A stretch of 64,000 nucleotides of DNA from Paenibacillus sp. PAMC 26794 (GTDB taxonomy: Bacteria; Bacillota; Bacilli; Paenibacillales; Paenibacillaceae). Position 1 is the first letter of the stretch. Every line of letters starts with the position of its first letter. Positions 33,719 through 41,113 of the stretch are shown here, piece by piece. The position numbers and the translations under genes were made by a program. The DNA lies in assembly GCF_000316035.1 (NCBI RefSeq), contig NZ_ANHX01000080.1, positions 62,001 through 126,000 of the forward strand, written 5' to 3'. The notes beneath the pieces are model-generated. The model saw nothing but the letters and a program-made list of their open reading frames with translations, had not been told where the DNA came from and searched no databases.

Positions 33719-33746
33719 TTTACAAAATGAAATATATTGGTATAAT
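33719..33746 (+). promoter_or_regulatory. likely promoter of the cysteine-rich peptide operon
   Basis: TTTACA (33719-33724), 16-base spacer, TATAAT (33741-33746), in very AT-rich DNA. It would start transcription about 70 bases before the first gene (ATG 33823, AGAGGTGGAT site). No other promoter of similar quality is seen within the operon. Confidence 0.55.
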
Positions 33747-33822
33747 AATCATCATGAGGTGTTAAACGTATAAAAAATTACTATTTTGTAAAAAAAAGAT
33801 AATATTTATAGAGGTGGATTAA

Positions 33823-34323
33823 ATGGTGTACATATTTGATGTCATATTTTCTTTCATTTTATTAACGGCTCTTTATATGAAGGCGATTGACTATCAAGAT
33901 TCAAGATATGAAGTTTTTTCTTATGGCTTTATATCATATAAATACACTGGAGGACTTCTAATTCTTGTTCTAATTGTTGAAGCTGTTTTGGCAATGTGTT
34001 TTATATTTGGGAAGTATGCAATACAAGCATCTTTATTCACAGCTTTGCTTTTTATCTTTTTTGTATTCGCTCAACTGTATAAGAAGCATAATAAAGCAAA
34101 TAACAAATGTAGTTGTTTTGGTAAAGTGGCGTGGTTAAATAAAATGCCTATAACCAGAAATTTGATTCTTATTTGTTTTTTGATGCTTAGAGTTCCTATG
34201 GCAGAAAGAAGTGTGGACATTAGGTCATCGTTGATAGAATTACTCTTGATCATTGTCATAATTATGTTGCTGGATTTTGTACAGACTTTCGTTAACTCTA
34301 GTGAAAGAAACTTGATATTATGA
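33823..34323 (+). CDS. MauE/DoxX-like redox membrane protein
   Basis: A 166-residue protein with four or five hydrophobic segments. Between the third and fourth lies KCSCFGKVAW (about residues 101-110), the Cys-x-Cys-Phe-Gly mark of MauE-type membrane proteins. In methylamine utilisation MauE works with MauD to form disulfides in the cysteine-rich small subunit of methylamine dehydrogenase; other MauE-like proteins accompany thioredoxin-fold partners. Here it opens an operon containing two MauD/TlpA-like proteins and a six-cysteine peptide, so a role in passing electrons during disulfide formation is the natural reading (inference). It overlaps the next gene by ATGA. Base composition is far more AT-rich than in neighbouring core genes. 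Confidence 0.75.
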   Translation: MVYIFDVIFSFILLTALYMKAIDYQDSRYEVFSYGFISYKYTGGLLILVLIVEAVLAMCFIFGKYAIQASLFTALLFIFFVFAQLYKKHNKANNKCSCFGKVAWLNKMPITRNLILICFLMLRVPMAERSVDIRSSLIELLLIIVIIMLLDFVQTFVNSSERNLIL

Positions 34324-34748
34324 TGCTTATCTATTTTCTTTCATGCTTACTTGTTTTGATGGGTTTAATTAGAAAAAGAGTAAGCAGAATGCTGAATACT
34401 GAAAGAAAACAAGTGTTTCTACGTTTAAAACAAGATGGGTACATTGATTTTGATACGAACTTCCCGATAATCTTTTTGTCATTGGAAACGGATTCATTTG
34501 AGGAGATTTCAAAGGTATTAAGTGAAGGTGAGATTCCCTTAATTGTAATTCTTAATTCTCCTTTATGGTATGTAAGGATGAAGGAGAAACAATGGAGCAA
34601 CCATATTGTAATCCCATATGCTGATTTAAAAGGTTGGCTAAAAGATGTTAAAAGCAATTTTGTTTTTTTTGAAAAAAAAGAAAAAGTAACCAAAATAAAT
34701 AATGTTTTATCTTTTTTAGATGCTATTAAAATCATAGAAAGGAGGTGA
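34320..34748 (+). CDS. membrane-anchored protein of the peptide locus, possible cysteine-less thioredoxin-like fold
   Basis: A 142-residue protein. Residues 1-17 form one hydrophobic anchor, then a basic stretch (RKRVSRM) and a soluble domain of about 120 residues. The pattern of strands and helices (FPIIFLSLETDSFEEISKVL, PLIVILNSPLW, IVIPYADLKGWLK) loosely resembles a MauD/thioredoxin fold, but no CxxC is present and the only cysteine is in the anchor. I do not recognise a family. It starts inside the stop codon of the MauE-like gene (ATGA overlap) and ends five bases before the peptide start, so the three are translated together. A chaperone or tethering role near the peptide is speculation. 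Confidence 0.65.
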   Translation: MMLIYFLSCLLVLMGLIRKRVSRMLNTERKQVFLRLKQDGYIDFDTNFPIIFLSLETDSFEEISKVLSEGEIPLIVILNSPLWYVRMKEKQWSNHIVIPYADLKGWLKDVKSNFVFFEKKEKVTKINNVLSFLDAIKIIERR

Positions 34749-34753
34749 TATTC

Positions 34754-34954
34754 ATGGCATGTCCTGGTGGAAGCACGGTCATTGATACTACATACGGCAC
34801 TCCGTTTTGCGCAAATAACGGCTGGTGCACTTGGTATCCGTGGGATAGCTCAAGTTCGAGAGTACAGCACGTGTACGATGTTTGCAAAAACAACAGTACA
34901 GGTGCAATATCTCACGAATACGCTAATACCAAAAACCTTGATCAATGTTGCTAG
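34754..34954 (+). CDS. six-cysteine secreted peptide precursor (candidate bacteriocin)
   Basis: A 66-residue peptide with an ideal AAAGGAGGTGAT site six bases before ATG 34754, the best in the locus. Cysteines are at 3, 19, 25, 44, 65 and 66, enough for three disulfides, the last two adjacent at the C-terminus. A Trp-rich centre reads GWCTWYPW (23-30). There is no signal peptide, no usable double-glycine leader and no hydrophobic helix; net charge is about minus two, unlike cationic bacteriocins. Its neighbours are a MauE-like protein, thioredoxin-fold proteins, an ABC exporter without peptidase, and a MacB-type ABC complex. I infer a leaderless, disulfide-stabilised exported peptide, possibly an antimicrobial or signal. 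No known family is recognised. A GTG at 34745 is a less likely start. Confidence 0.75.
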   Translation: MACPGGSTVIDTTYGTPFCANNGWCTWYPWDSSSSRVQHVYDVCKNNSTGAISHEYANTKNLDQCC

Positions 34955-34985
34955 TCGTTGAATTATTTTAATACTTAGTGTAACG

Positions 34986-35031
34986 ATGTATAGGTTGATA
35001 GGGATTTCTTTTACCTATTCAGCCTATACAT
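34986..35031 (+). other. long stem-loop between peptide gene and downstream operon
   Basis: ATGTATAGGTTGATAGG (34986-35002) pairs with CCTATTCAGCCTATACAT (35014-35031), with one G-U pair and one bulge, around an 11-base loop. There is no proper T-run after it. It lies 32 bases after the peptide stop codon and 25 before the next start. It would act as a partial terminator or an mRNA 3' stabiliser, making the peptide more abundant than the export genes, as in many bacteriocin operons. Confidence 0.65.
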
Positions 35032-35056
35032 TATGTCTTAGAAGGGAGAAACGATT

Positions 35057-35542
35057 ATGGATGATGAACATAAAGACAAGCCACATATGAGGTTTCTCAA
35101 AAATAGTTTCATAAGTCAATTGGACATTGGACGTTACGTCCCGCAACCGATTGAAATTGAAAAGAGATGTTTTGATGATACAGTTTGGTCAAGTGAAGAA
35201 TATAATGGTTCAGTAATTTTGATAACAAGTTTTTCATGTAACGTTTGTAATGCTGAGGTGGCTCGTGATCTTGCTGGTATCTTTCCTAATTTTCAATTTG
35301 TTCTTTTTACGGATGGAACCACGGAACAAGTTGAACAATTAAGAGAAAGACTTAGCGGAATAAAAGTAGTACATGCCAATGTCTTTATGGTGATTCGTCA
35401 GTTGGCGGTGCCTGGAGTACCTTTTGCTATTGCTGTAAATTCAGAAGGGCAGATCGTTTCAGGAAAAGCTTTCGATTCTATTGAAACTGTGAAGCTGGCA
35501 ATACGCCCATTGCTTGAGGTTTATTATGATGAAGCTTTATAA
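35057..35542 (+). CDS. MauD/TlpA-like thioredoxin-fold protein
   Basis: A 161-residue protein with a thioredoxin fold. The active site is SFSCNVCNAE (CxxC at about residues 59-62), the cis-proline loop is VPGVPFAIAV (near 126-135), and the ending GKAFDSIETVKLAIRPLL matches the MauD-type C-terminal strand and helix. The N-terminus is charged (MDDEHKDKP) with no signal peptide or anchor, so it appears cytoplasmic, unlike most TlpA/ResA proteins. GAAGGGAG precedes ATG. It may shuffle or form disulfides in the six-cysteine peptide, or work with the MauE-like protein. The cytoplasmic location is a puzzle, since the cytoplasm is reducing. Confidence 0.8.
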   Translation: MDDEHKDKPHMRFLKNSFISQLDIGRYVPQPIEIEKRCFDDTVWSSEEYNGSVILITSFSCNVCNAEVARDLAGIFPNFQFVLFTDGTTEQVEQLRERLSGIKVVHANVFMVIRQLAVPGVPFAIAVNSEGQIVSGKAFDSIETVKLAIRPLLEVYYDEAL

Positions 35543-35582
35543 ATCTGGATGCACCTTTCTGTTAACAGTCAAAGAAGTGATA

Positions 35583-37325
35583 ATGACTATTTACCGATAT
35601 AACAGATGGATAGTTATTATGGGGATATTATTTAGCCTTTATTTTTCTGTTGTGTCACTAACCATGGTACATACCTCTAAATGGTTAATAAATAGTTTGA
35701 ATAGTGCAGATTTTAAAAGTTGTATTCAAATTTTTCTGTTAGTTACTTTTCTTAATTTGATTAAAAACATAATGAACGACTATCAACAACTTAAAAATGA
35801 GGAATTCTCCTTTCAAATTTCAATATTTAATCAGAAACGTCTAATCAAAGGTTTGGATGAGTATGAATTATATGAAAAAGAACATTCAGATTTCCAAAGT
35901 AAACAAAATATTGCTACTAGAGGAATAACAATGTATTTCGGATACTTTCGTCTTTCCATTCAATTGATCGAGAGTCTCCTTATTTCGGTGAGTTCTTTGT
36001 TTTTTTTAGTTAACTATTCCATTTATCTTGGGTTGTCTGTAATTTTAATATCACTTTTTAAGTTGATTATAATCAGTAAAATTATTAATAAAAAGGTTGA
36101 TTTAAATAGGGAGTTGCAACAGCATCAACGTGAGCCGGATTATTTTTATAATTTACTTATAGATGTGCCGGTACAAAAAGAATTGAAATCTTATGGTATC
36201 ACTGATTATTTCCTTGAGAAATGGAATCAAGCTAATAACAAAATGTATAGTATAAGAAAGAAATTACTTGTAATGCAATTGAAAAATAATGTTAGTCAAA
36301 ATTTATTTTCACAATTAAGTTTAGCTGCTGTCATAGTTATGATTATTATCTTAGTGAGTAAACAAAGTCTAACCGTGGGCGACTATTTTGCTCTGACATT
36401 AGCCTTGAATCTCGCTGAAAGCAATATTACATCATTAGTTCGAAATATTACACAAGGAGCTGAGGATACGTACTATATTGACGATTTTAATAAATTTGTC
36501 CGTCCGAGAAGAAAGAGTGAAAATGGAACGACCTATCCTTATCAATTTAGAGATGGCATTGATATTAAAAATCTTTATTTTAAATATCCTAACTCGACAA
36601 AAAATGTATTAAACGATATTAGCTTTCGTATAGAGAAAGGACAAAAGTTGGTTATATTAGGGGAAAACGGATCTGGGAAAACAACATTGTTAAAATTGAT
36701 TGGTGGTTTATATTCCGCTCCTGAGAATACAATTTTTTATGACGGCACAAGCCAGCATCTCCTAGACAAAAGCTCTTTGTTTAAGGGAATAACTACAGTA
36801 TTTCAAGATTTTACTAAATATATGATTACAGTAAAAGAGAATGTTATTTTAGGTAATAACAGTGATCATTTAAATGATGAACTTATGCTGGAAGCTTTTA
36901 ATATAGCCTCTTTTAAGGATTACAGAAATTTGCCAAATGGTATAGACACTCGTTTAGGTTATTTGACATCAGATTCGGTCAATTTATCGGGGGGACAGTG
37001 GCAAAAGTTAGCTCTTGCTAGGGCTCTATATAAGGGAGCTGATCTATTATTATTAGATGAACCAACAGCAGCTATAGATGCCGAGAGCGAAGTTCTTTAC
37101 CTTGAAAATCTTTTCAAAGAGGTCAATAAAACGGTTGTTGTTATTACCCATCGCATTAATATTGCTTGTCTAGCTGATTATATTATATTCATGAAAGATG
37201 GAAATATTGTAGAGGCAGGATCTCACGAACTACTTCTGTCAAATGAAAACGGAATATATAAAAGACTTTGGGATAGACAGTCCAGTCCATTTCAATTAGA
37301 AGGAAGAGAGGTTGCATATGGATAA
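35583..37325 (+). CDS. ABC exporter of the peptide locus (membrane plus ATPase, no C39 peptidase)
   Basis: A 580-residue half-transporter that should dimerise. The membrane domain has about six hydrophobic segments (residues 5-310). The ATPase domain (345-580) has Walker A GENGSGKTT, Q-loop FQDF, signature LSGGQWQK, Walker B LLLLDEPTAAID and H-loop THRI. It is of the lantibiotic/peptide exporter kind, but lacks the N-terminal C39 peptidase that clips double-glycine leaders, consistent with the leaderless look of the 66-residue peptide. The open frame starts at 35514 inside the previous gene; AAGAAGTGAT before ATG 35583 favours that start, though the ATG pair at 35526/35529 is possible. It overlaps the next gene by eight bases. 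Confidence 0.85.
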   Translation: MTIYRYNRWIVIMGILFSLYFSVVSLTMVHTSKWLINSLNSADFKSCIQIFLLVTFLNLIKNIMNDYQQLKNEEFSFQISIFNQKRLIKGLDEYELYEKEHSDFQSKQNIATRGITMYFGYFRLSIQLIESLLISVSSLFFLVNYSIYLGLSVILISLFKLIIISKIINKKVDLNRELQQHQREPDYFYNLLIDVPVQKELKSYGITDYFLEKWNQANNKMYSIRKKLLVMQLKNNVSQNLFSQLSLAAVIVMIIILVSKQSLTVGDYFALTLALNLAESNITSLVRNITQGAEDTYYIDDFNKFVRPRRKSENGTTYPYQFRDGIDIKNLYFKYPNSTKNVLNDISFRIEKGQKLVILGENGSGKTTLLKLIGGLYSAPENTIFYDGTSQHLLDKSSLFKGITTVFQDFTKYMITVKENVILGNNSDHLNDELMLEAFNIASFKDYRNLPNGIDTRLGYLTSDSVNLSGGQWQKLALARALYKGADLLLLDEPTAAIDAESEVLYLENLFKEVNKTVVVITHRINIACLADYIIFMKDGNIVEAGSHELLLSNENGIYKRLWDRQSSPFQLEGREVAYG

Positions 37326-37740
37326 GCTTCCCGATATAGAACTTCTAAATCAAGATGGTCATTCAATAAAGACGATAGAGGCCTGGAGTGGAAAAGAACT
37401 TTTAATTGTTTTTCTATCTCTATACTGTAAGCGCTGCATTGAGTTGTTACCTGATTTAGAGAAAGTAAAGCAACATGGGTTACTACTAATAGTAGTTACG
37501 AATGGTGAAGTTGAGGAAAATCGTGACATTTCAGATCACTTTGGATGGGATATCCCTTTAATTTCTTTAAATAATAATGATATGGGAGAGTATTTCAATG
37601 TTTTTGAGACACCAACAATACAAATTTACAGTAAAGAAGGAAGTTTGCTTAGTAAAGGAATTATAAACTATGCTGATGACATCACATTTTATGTAGACAG
37701 TATTGGCTCTAAAACTACATTAGGTGAGGTGCGTGAATGA
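37318..37740 (+). CDS. second TlpA/MauD-like thioredoxin-fold protein
   Basis: A 140-residue thioredoxin-fold protein starting DKLPDIELLNQDGHSIK, the usual TlpA/peroxiredoxin-like opening. The active site is LYCKRCIELLPDL (CxxC near residues 37-40) and the cis-proline loop is FETPTIQIY (near 100). Like the protein at 35057 it has no signal peptide or anchor. Two CxxC thioredoxin-like proteins plus a MauE-like membrane protein in one operon point to thiol-disulfide handling of the cysteine-rich peptide, perhaps one oxidising and one correcting. The start ATG 37318 lies within the end of the exporter gene, with AGAGGTTG before it; it overlaps the following gene by ATGA. Confidence 0.8.
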   Translation: MDKLPDIELLNQDGHSIKTIEAWSGKELLIVFLSLYCKRCIELLPDLEKVKQHGLLLIVVTNGEVEENRDISDHFGWDIPLISLNNNDMGEYFNVFETPTIQIYSKEGSLLSKGIINYADDITFYVDSIGSKTTLGEVRE

Positions 37741-38126
37741 GAGGGAATCTTATATGCTGTAAGAACTTAGATTTTAACAAAGACAGGTTATGTCACACAC
37801 TCGGAGAAGTTATTAATCGAATTGAAATCTCTACTAGACCTAAGGTATTAGAAATATATGTACTTATTAAGTTATCAGGAATAGAAATAGATAAAAGTTA
37901 TGAGGTGGAGGTGCAATTCAGGAATGAGGATAGAACAGTTGTTGGGTATACCGACAAGTTTATACTTTATAACAGAAGAGGAAATAAACAAGTGCCAGGA
38001 GTAGATTCCAGTATAAAAATGAAGGTTGTTATAACAAATACTGGTAATTTCACCATGGATTTGATGATCGACGGAGAAGATATAGATTCTTATCCCATAT
38101 ATATATTTGATCAAGGGGATAGCTGA
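37737..38126 (+). CDS. small beta-rich protein, possibly DUF6941-like
   Basis: A 129-residue cytoplasmic protein, mostly beta strands by eye. The layout (LICCKNLDFNKDRLCHTLGE at the start, then PKVLEIYVLIKLSG, YEVEVQFRNEDRTVVGYT, and finally TGNFTMDLMIDGEDIDSYPI) resembles the DUF6941 group of small beta-sandwich proteins of unknown role. This is a weak likeness by pattern only. Translation is coupled on both sides: ATGA overlap with the thioredoxin-like gene before it, and TGATG overlap with the permease after it. Three cysteines lie in the first 20 residues (CC and C). A role in immunity, precursor binding or assembly with the exporter is possible; nothing in the sequence decides. Confidence 0.6.
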   Translation: MRGNLICCKNLDFNKDRLCHTLGEVINRIEISTRPKVLEIYVLIKLSGIEIDKSYEVEVQFRNEDRTVVGYTDKFILYNRRGNKQVPGVDSSIKMKVVITNTGNFTMDLMIDGEDIDSYPIYIFDQGDS

Positions 38127-39193
38127 TGAAATTGAAAATATATTTTAAGCTGCTGTCTACATCGTTAATTAGAAACAAAACGGTTACCAGTATACTCACT
38201 TTACAAATGGCTATCTCTTTGATACTTGTCAGTATCATTGTTTCATTTTTAAATGCAGGATATCATACAATTAAGGATCAAGTGAATAGAAGTGTTGGGA
38301 ATTCTGAAATTTTGCTTGGCATGCCAATTTCATTTGGGAAATTGGTGAAATATGAAGACGAATGGAGAAGTAAAGGCGAATTGGTCAGGTTTTCATATAT
38401 TGTTTCTACAGATGATCTAATCAAATCAGAGCTAGATGAGGTTGTCCTACCAATTTTCGCTGTTAATAGAGACTATCCTTATTTCTTTGGGTTTCCCTCT
38501 GATGGGCTTAAAGAAGGAGAAGTGGTGTTAACAGTGAATGCTGCAAAACGAATTTTTCCAAGTGTAGCTTCTAAGGATATTTATAATCAAAAGATTGAGA
38601 TCCTAGGAAAAGAATATTTTGTGAAAGCAATAGAACAGAAGAGCCTTGTGGATAGAGTGTATATACCATTAGCTGATTTTCGCAAGGCTTACGAAGACTT
38701 GGGAGATGTTGTTGTTGGTTCGTTATCGGTAGATCAAACTTCATCAAAAGTAATTCTTAAAGATCTAGAGTCATTCAAACCGAAGATAATGTCTCAAAGC
38801 TCTCAATCCAAATATCAAAGTTTTATTAGTTTTCTTGTGTTGGCCAGCATAATAACTATATTCTTGATATTTTATTCGATTATTAATTTTGTCCAGTTGT
38901 TCAGCTATAAAGTCAATAAAGAAAAAGACAAGTGGGATATATTGTTTCTTCATGGTGCTACTCGTAAAGATTTAAAATCCTATTTATATATTGAAACAGG
39001 GATTGTGACTATTGTTGCATTAATAATCTCAGCTATCGGTGTCGTAACAATTGTGAAATTTCTAAATGTAGATGGAATTACATTTTTATTCAATTATACA
39101 ATTTTATCTGTGATCGTGGTAATTTTGCTTATTATGGTCTTATTTAGCGTAGAGATGACTCTTCGCAAGTTAAGAAGAAACTTATTGAAGTGA
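38126..39193 (+). CDS. FtsX/MacB-type ABC permease (first of two)
   Basis: A 355-residue permease. TM1 is at about residues 20-45, then a large outer domain (about 46-230) of MacB periplasmic-core type, then three more hydrophobic segments in the last 130 residues around the FtsX domain (VNKEKDKWDILFLHGATRKDLKSYL is the cytoplasmic coupling loop). With the second permease at 39202 and the ATPase at 40170 it forms a MacB/LolCDE-like complex. In bacteriocin loci such complexes remove the peptide from the membrane and protect the producer, which is my inference for this one. Its start overlaps the previous stop (TGATG). Confidence 0.82.
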   Translation: MKLKIYFKLLSTSLIRNKTVTSILTLQMAISLILVSIIVSFLNAGYHTIKDQVNRSVGNSEILLGMPISFGKLVKYEDEWRSKGELVRFSYIVSTDDLIKSELDEVVLPIFAVNRDYPYFFGFPSDGLKEGEVVLTVNAAKRIFPSVASKDIYNQKIEILGKEYFVKAIEQKSLVDRVYIPLADFRKAYEDLGDVVVGSLSVDQTSSKVILKDLESFKPKIMSQSSQSKYQSFISFLVLASIITIFLIFYSIINFVQLFSYKVNKEKDKWDILFLHGATRKDLKSYLYIETGIVTIVALIISAIGVVTIVKFLNVDGITFLFNYTILSVIVVILLIMVLFSVEMTLRKLRRNLLK

Positions 39194-39201
39194 GGTATAG
39201 C

Positions 39202-40155
39202 ATGCTTGATCTATGGAAAGTTGCTGTAAGTATGCTTCGGAGCAATCGAAGGATGATTTGGTTAATACGTATTCAATTTTTTTTCATGTTTCTCTTAACA
39301 TTAATTTTATGCAGTGTCCTATTTGAAAATCAATCGCAAAAAAAAGTATTAAATGAAGAAATAGGAAGAGGAAGCTGGGTGATCAGTCCTACTATTAAAA
39401 ATAGTAAAACCTCTAATATCCAATGGACAGAAGAACAGATTAATTGGTTGAAAGAGGAATATGCTGACCAAGTAGGACTAATTTATCTTTCCAAACATCA
39501 GGAAGCATTAAATCAAATATATGTTAATGATGTCATTCATAAATTTCTTGTACAAGATGGAAAAAATCCATCAACTGAACTCCTAGGGTATCTTTTGAAT
39601 GAATCTGTAGAGTCTGGTACAAAAATTATTGAGATGGATACCTTAAATAACTTATCTGGAAGTCCATTAGTTTTTTTAATTGGTGTTGAGGAAGCGCAAA
39701 TTCAAATCAAAACTTTAAGCAATGAGTTGAGTGAATTAAACTCCGGCTATTACTACGATATAAGACAGGTAATCAAGTATAAAGAGCAAAAAACTGAGAT
39801 TAATCTAATATATACCAAGTCCTTACTCTTTTTTACAACAATATCACTTCTGCTAATTTTGACTTGTATCATTAGCTTTATTTTACTACAAAATCAGTAT
39901 CAAGTGGCAAGGGTGAATTTGTTCAGGCATTTTGGTGCTACGAAAAGAGACATATTAAAAATATTTATTCTGATTAATGTGTATCTTACAGGACCATCTT
40001 ATATCTTAGCTGTAATTCTCTCTATGCTTGTTGGATGGTTTTTATTCAATGCAATGGCATGGGTAATCTCATTTTTTATAAGTATTGGCCTATTGATTGT
40101 GATCTTAATATTTATGACACTTCCATCGGTGACGATTAATGCTAAAACTATTTGA
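39202..40155 (+). CDS. FtsX/MacB-type ABC permease (second of two)
   Basis: A 317-residue permease with the same plan: TM1 (about 20-40), an outer domain of about 160 residues, and three C-terminal hydrophobic segments (about 210-315) with VNLFRHFGATKRDILKIF as the coupling loop. It is related to but clearly different from the gene before it, suggesting a heterodimer. ATG 39202 has GTGAGG before it; this site overlaps the stop of the first permease. It is followed after 14 bases by the ATPase gene. The upstream frame from GTG 39190 would add only four residues. Confidence 0.82.
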   Translation: MLDLWKVAVSMLRSNRRMIWLIRIQFFFMFLLTLILCSVLFENQSQKKVLNEEIGRGSWVISPTIKNSKTSNIQWTEEQINWLKEEYADQVGLIYLSKHQEALNQIYVNDVIHKFLVQDGKNPSTELLGYLLNESVESGTKIIEMDTLNNLSGSPLVFLIGVEEAQIQIKTLSNELSELNSGYYYDIRQVIKYKEQKTEINLIYTKSLLFFTTISLLLILTCIISFILLQNQYQVARVNLFRHFGATKRDILKIFILINVYLTGPSYILAVILSMLVGWFLFNAMAWVISFFISIGLLIVILIFMTLPSVTINAKTI

Positions 40156-40169
40156 TTGGAGTATTCTAA

Positions 40170-40850
40170 ATGAGTCTATTGGAATTACATGATATCAATA
40201 AAACGTATATTGGGCGTAAAGTTGATTCTGTCGTATTTCGTTCCATAAATTTAACAATTGAAGAGGGGGAGTATATCGGTATTTATGGAAGATCCGGCTC
40301 TGGTAAGAGTACATTACTGAATATGATTGGCCTTGTTGACTTACCAACATCAGGTGAAATCACCTTAGAAGGAAAGAAACTCCGCTCATTGGACGATGAA
40401 CAATACGCGTTTATCCGTAATAAATATGTAGGATATATATTCCAGGACTTTAAATTGGTCGAAGATATGACAGTTTATGAAAACATAGAAGTGCCACTAC
40501 TTTTTTCCAAAGAAAAGCTACCCACTACTGAGAGGAATGTGCGCATAACTAATTTATTGAAAGATTTAGGTCTTGAGGGCAAGGGAAATGCTTTTCCTGA
40601 AGAGCTGTCGGGCGGGCAAAAGCAGCGAGTTGCAATCGCTAGGGCTCTTGTTAACAAGCCTAAGTTACTGATCGCAGATGAACCAACGGGAAATTTGGAT
40701 AGTGCTTCCTCTGAGGATGTTATGAGGATGATAACTCGTATTCAGAAAGAGAACAGGATGACAGTCATTATAGCCACACATGATAACTATATCAAAGAAT
40801 TTGTTAATCGTATCATTCATGTTGAAGATAACAATCTTAGGGAAGGATAG
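40170..40850 (+). CDS. ABC transporter ATPase (MacB/LolD type), likely self-immunity
   Basis: A 226-residue ATPase with all motifs: Walker A GRSGSGKST, Q-loop FQDF, signature LSGGQKQR, Walker B LLIADEPTGNLDS (the TGNLD form is typical of the MacB/LolD/SalX group) and H-loop ATHD. It powers the two permeases just upstream. This class uses energy to pull substances from the outer face of the membrane, so in this setting it likely protects the producer from its own peptide; export of a product is the alternative. It is the last gene of the operon and is followed by a strong terminator at 40971. Confidence 0.88.
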   Translation: MSLLELHDINKTYIGRKVDSVVFRSINLTIEEGEYIGIYGRSGSGKSTLLNMIGLVDLPTSGEITLEGKKLRSLDDEQYAFIRNKYVGYIFQDFKLVEDMTVYENIEVPLLFSKEKLPTTERNVRITNLLKDLGLEGKGNAFPEELSGGQKQRVAIARALVNKPKLLIADEPTGNLDSASSEDVMRMITRIQKENRMTVIIATHDNYIKEFVNRIIHVEDNNLREG

Positions 40851-40970
40851 TTTTTAATCATAAATGAATAAAATCTTGGTGCAATCAGGCTAGGATGGCT
40901 TTCAGAATGTGATGGGTCGCAAAAGTTTGGAAGTTGAGATTGTCTAGGTATTCAATTTTATTGCAGCATT

Positions 40971-41023
40971 AAGAACCTTTCTCGTTGGCACACTTTCAGG
41001 AGCCTAACAAGAAAGGTTCTTTT
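40971..41023 (+). terminator. terminator at the right border of the AT-rich locus
   Basis: AAGAACCTTTCTCGTT (40971-40986) pairs with AACAAGAAAGGTTCTT (41007-41022), one mismatch, then TTTG. It lies 120 bases after the ATPase stop. Beyond it the DNA returns to the composition of the rest of the window. Confidence 0.8.
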
Positions 41024-41113
41024 GTCATTGATAGTATCATGATTGAATTTCGATACCCTTCAAGGGTTTAGGTTGATATTCTGGGTGCGAAAGTTACAAG
41101 ATAAACACTAGTC

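Noticed and set aside
34754..34771. GG at residues 5-6 of the peptide as a double-glycine leader
   Set aside because: A leader of six residues is far shorter than known double-glycine leaders, and the exporter lacks the C39 peptidase.
34767..34961. 64-residue frame overlapping the six-cysteine peptide
   Set aside because: It lacks its own ribosome binding site, and the frame starting at 34754 has an ideal one and a patterned cysteine content.
37875..38238. Minus-strand frames of 79 and 62 residues inside the peptide locus
   Set aside because: They lie opposite well-supported coupled genes and arise from AT-rich composition.
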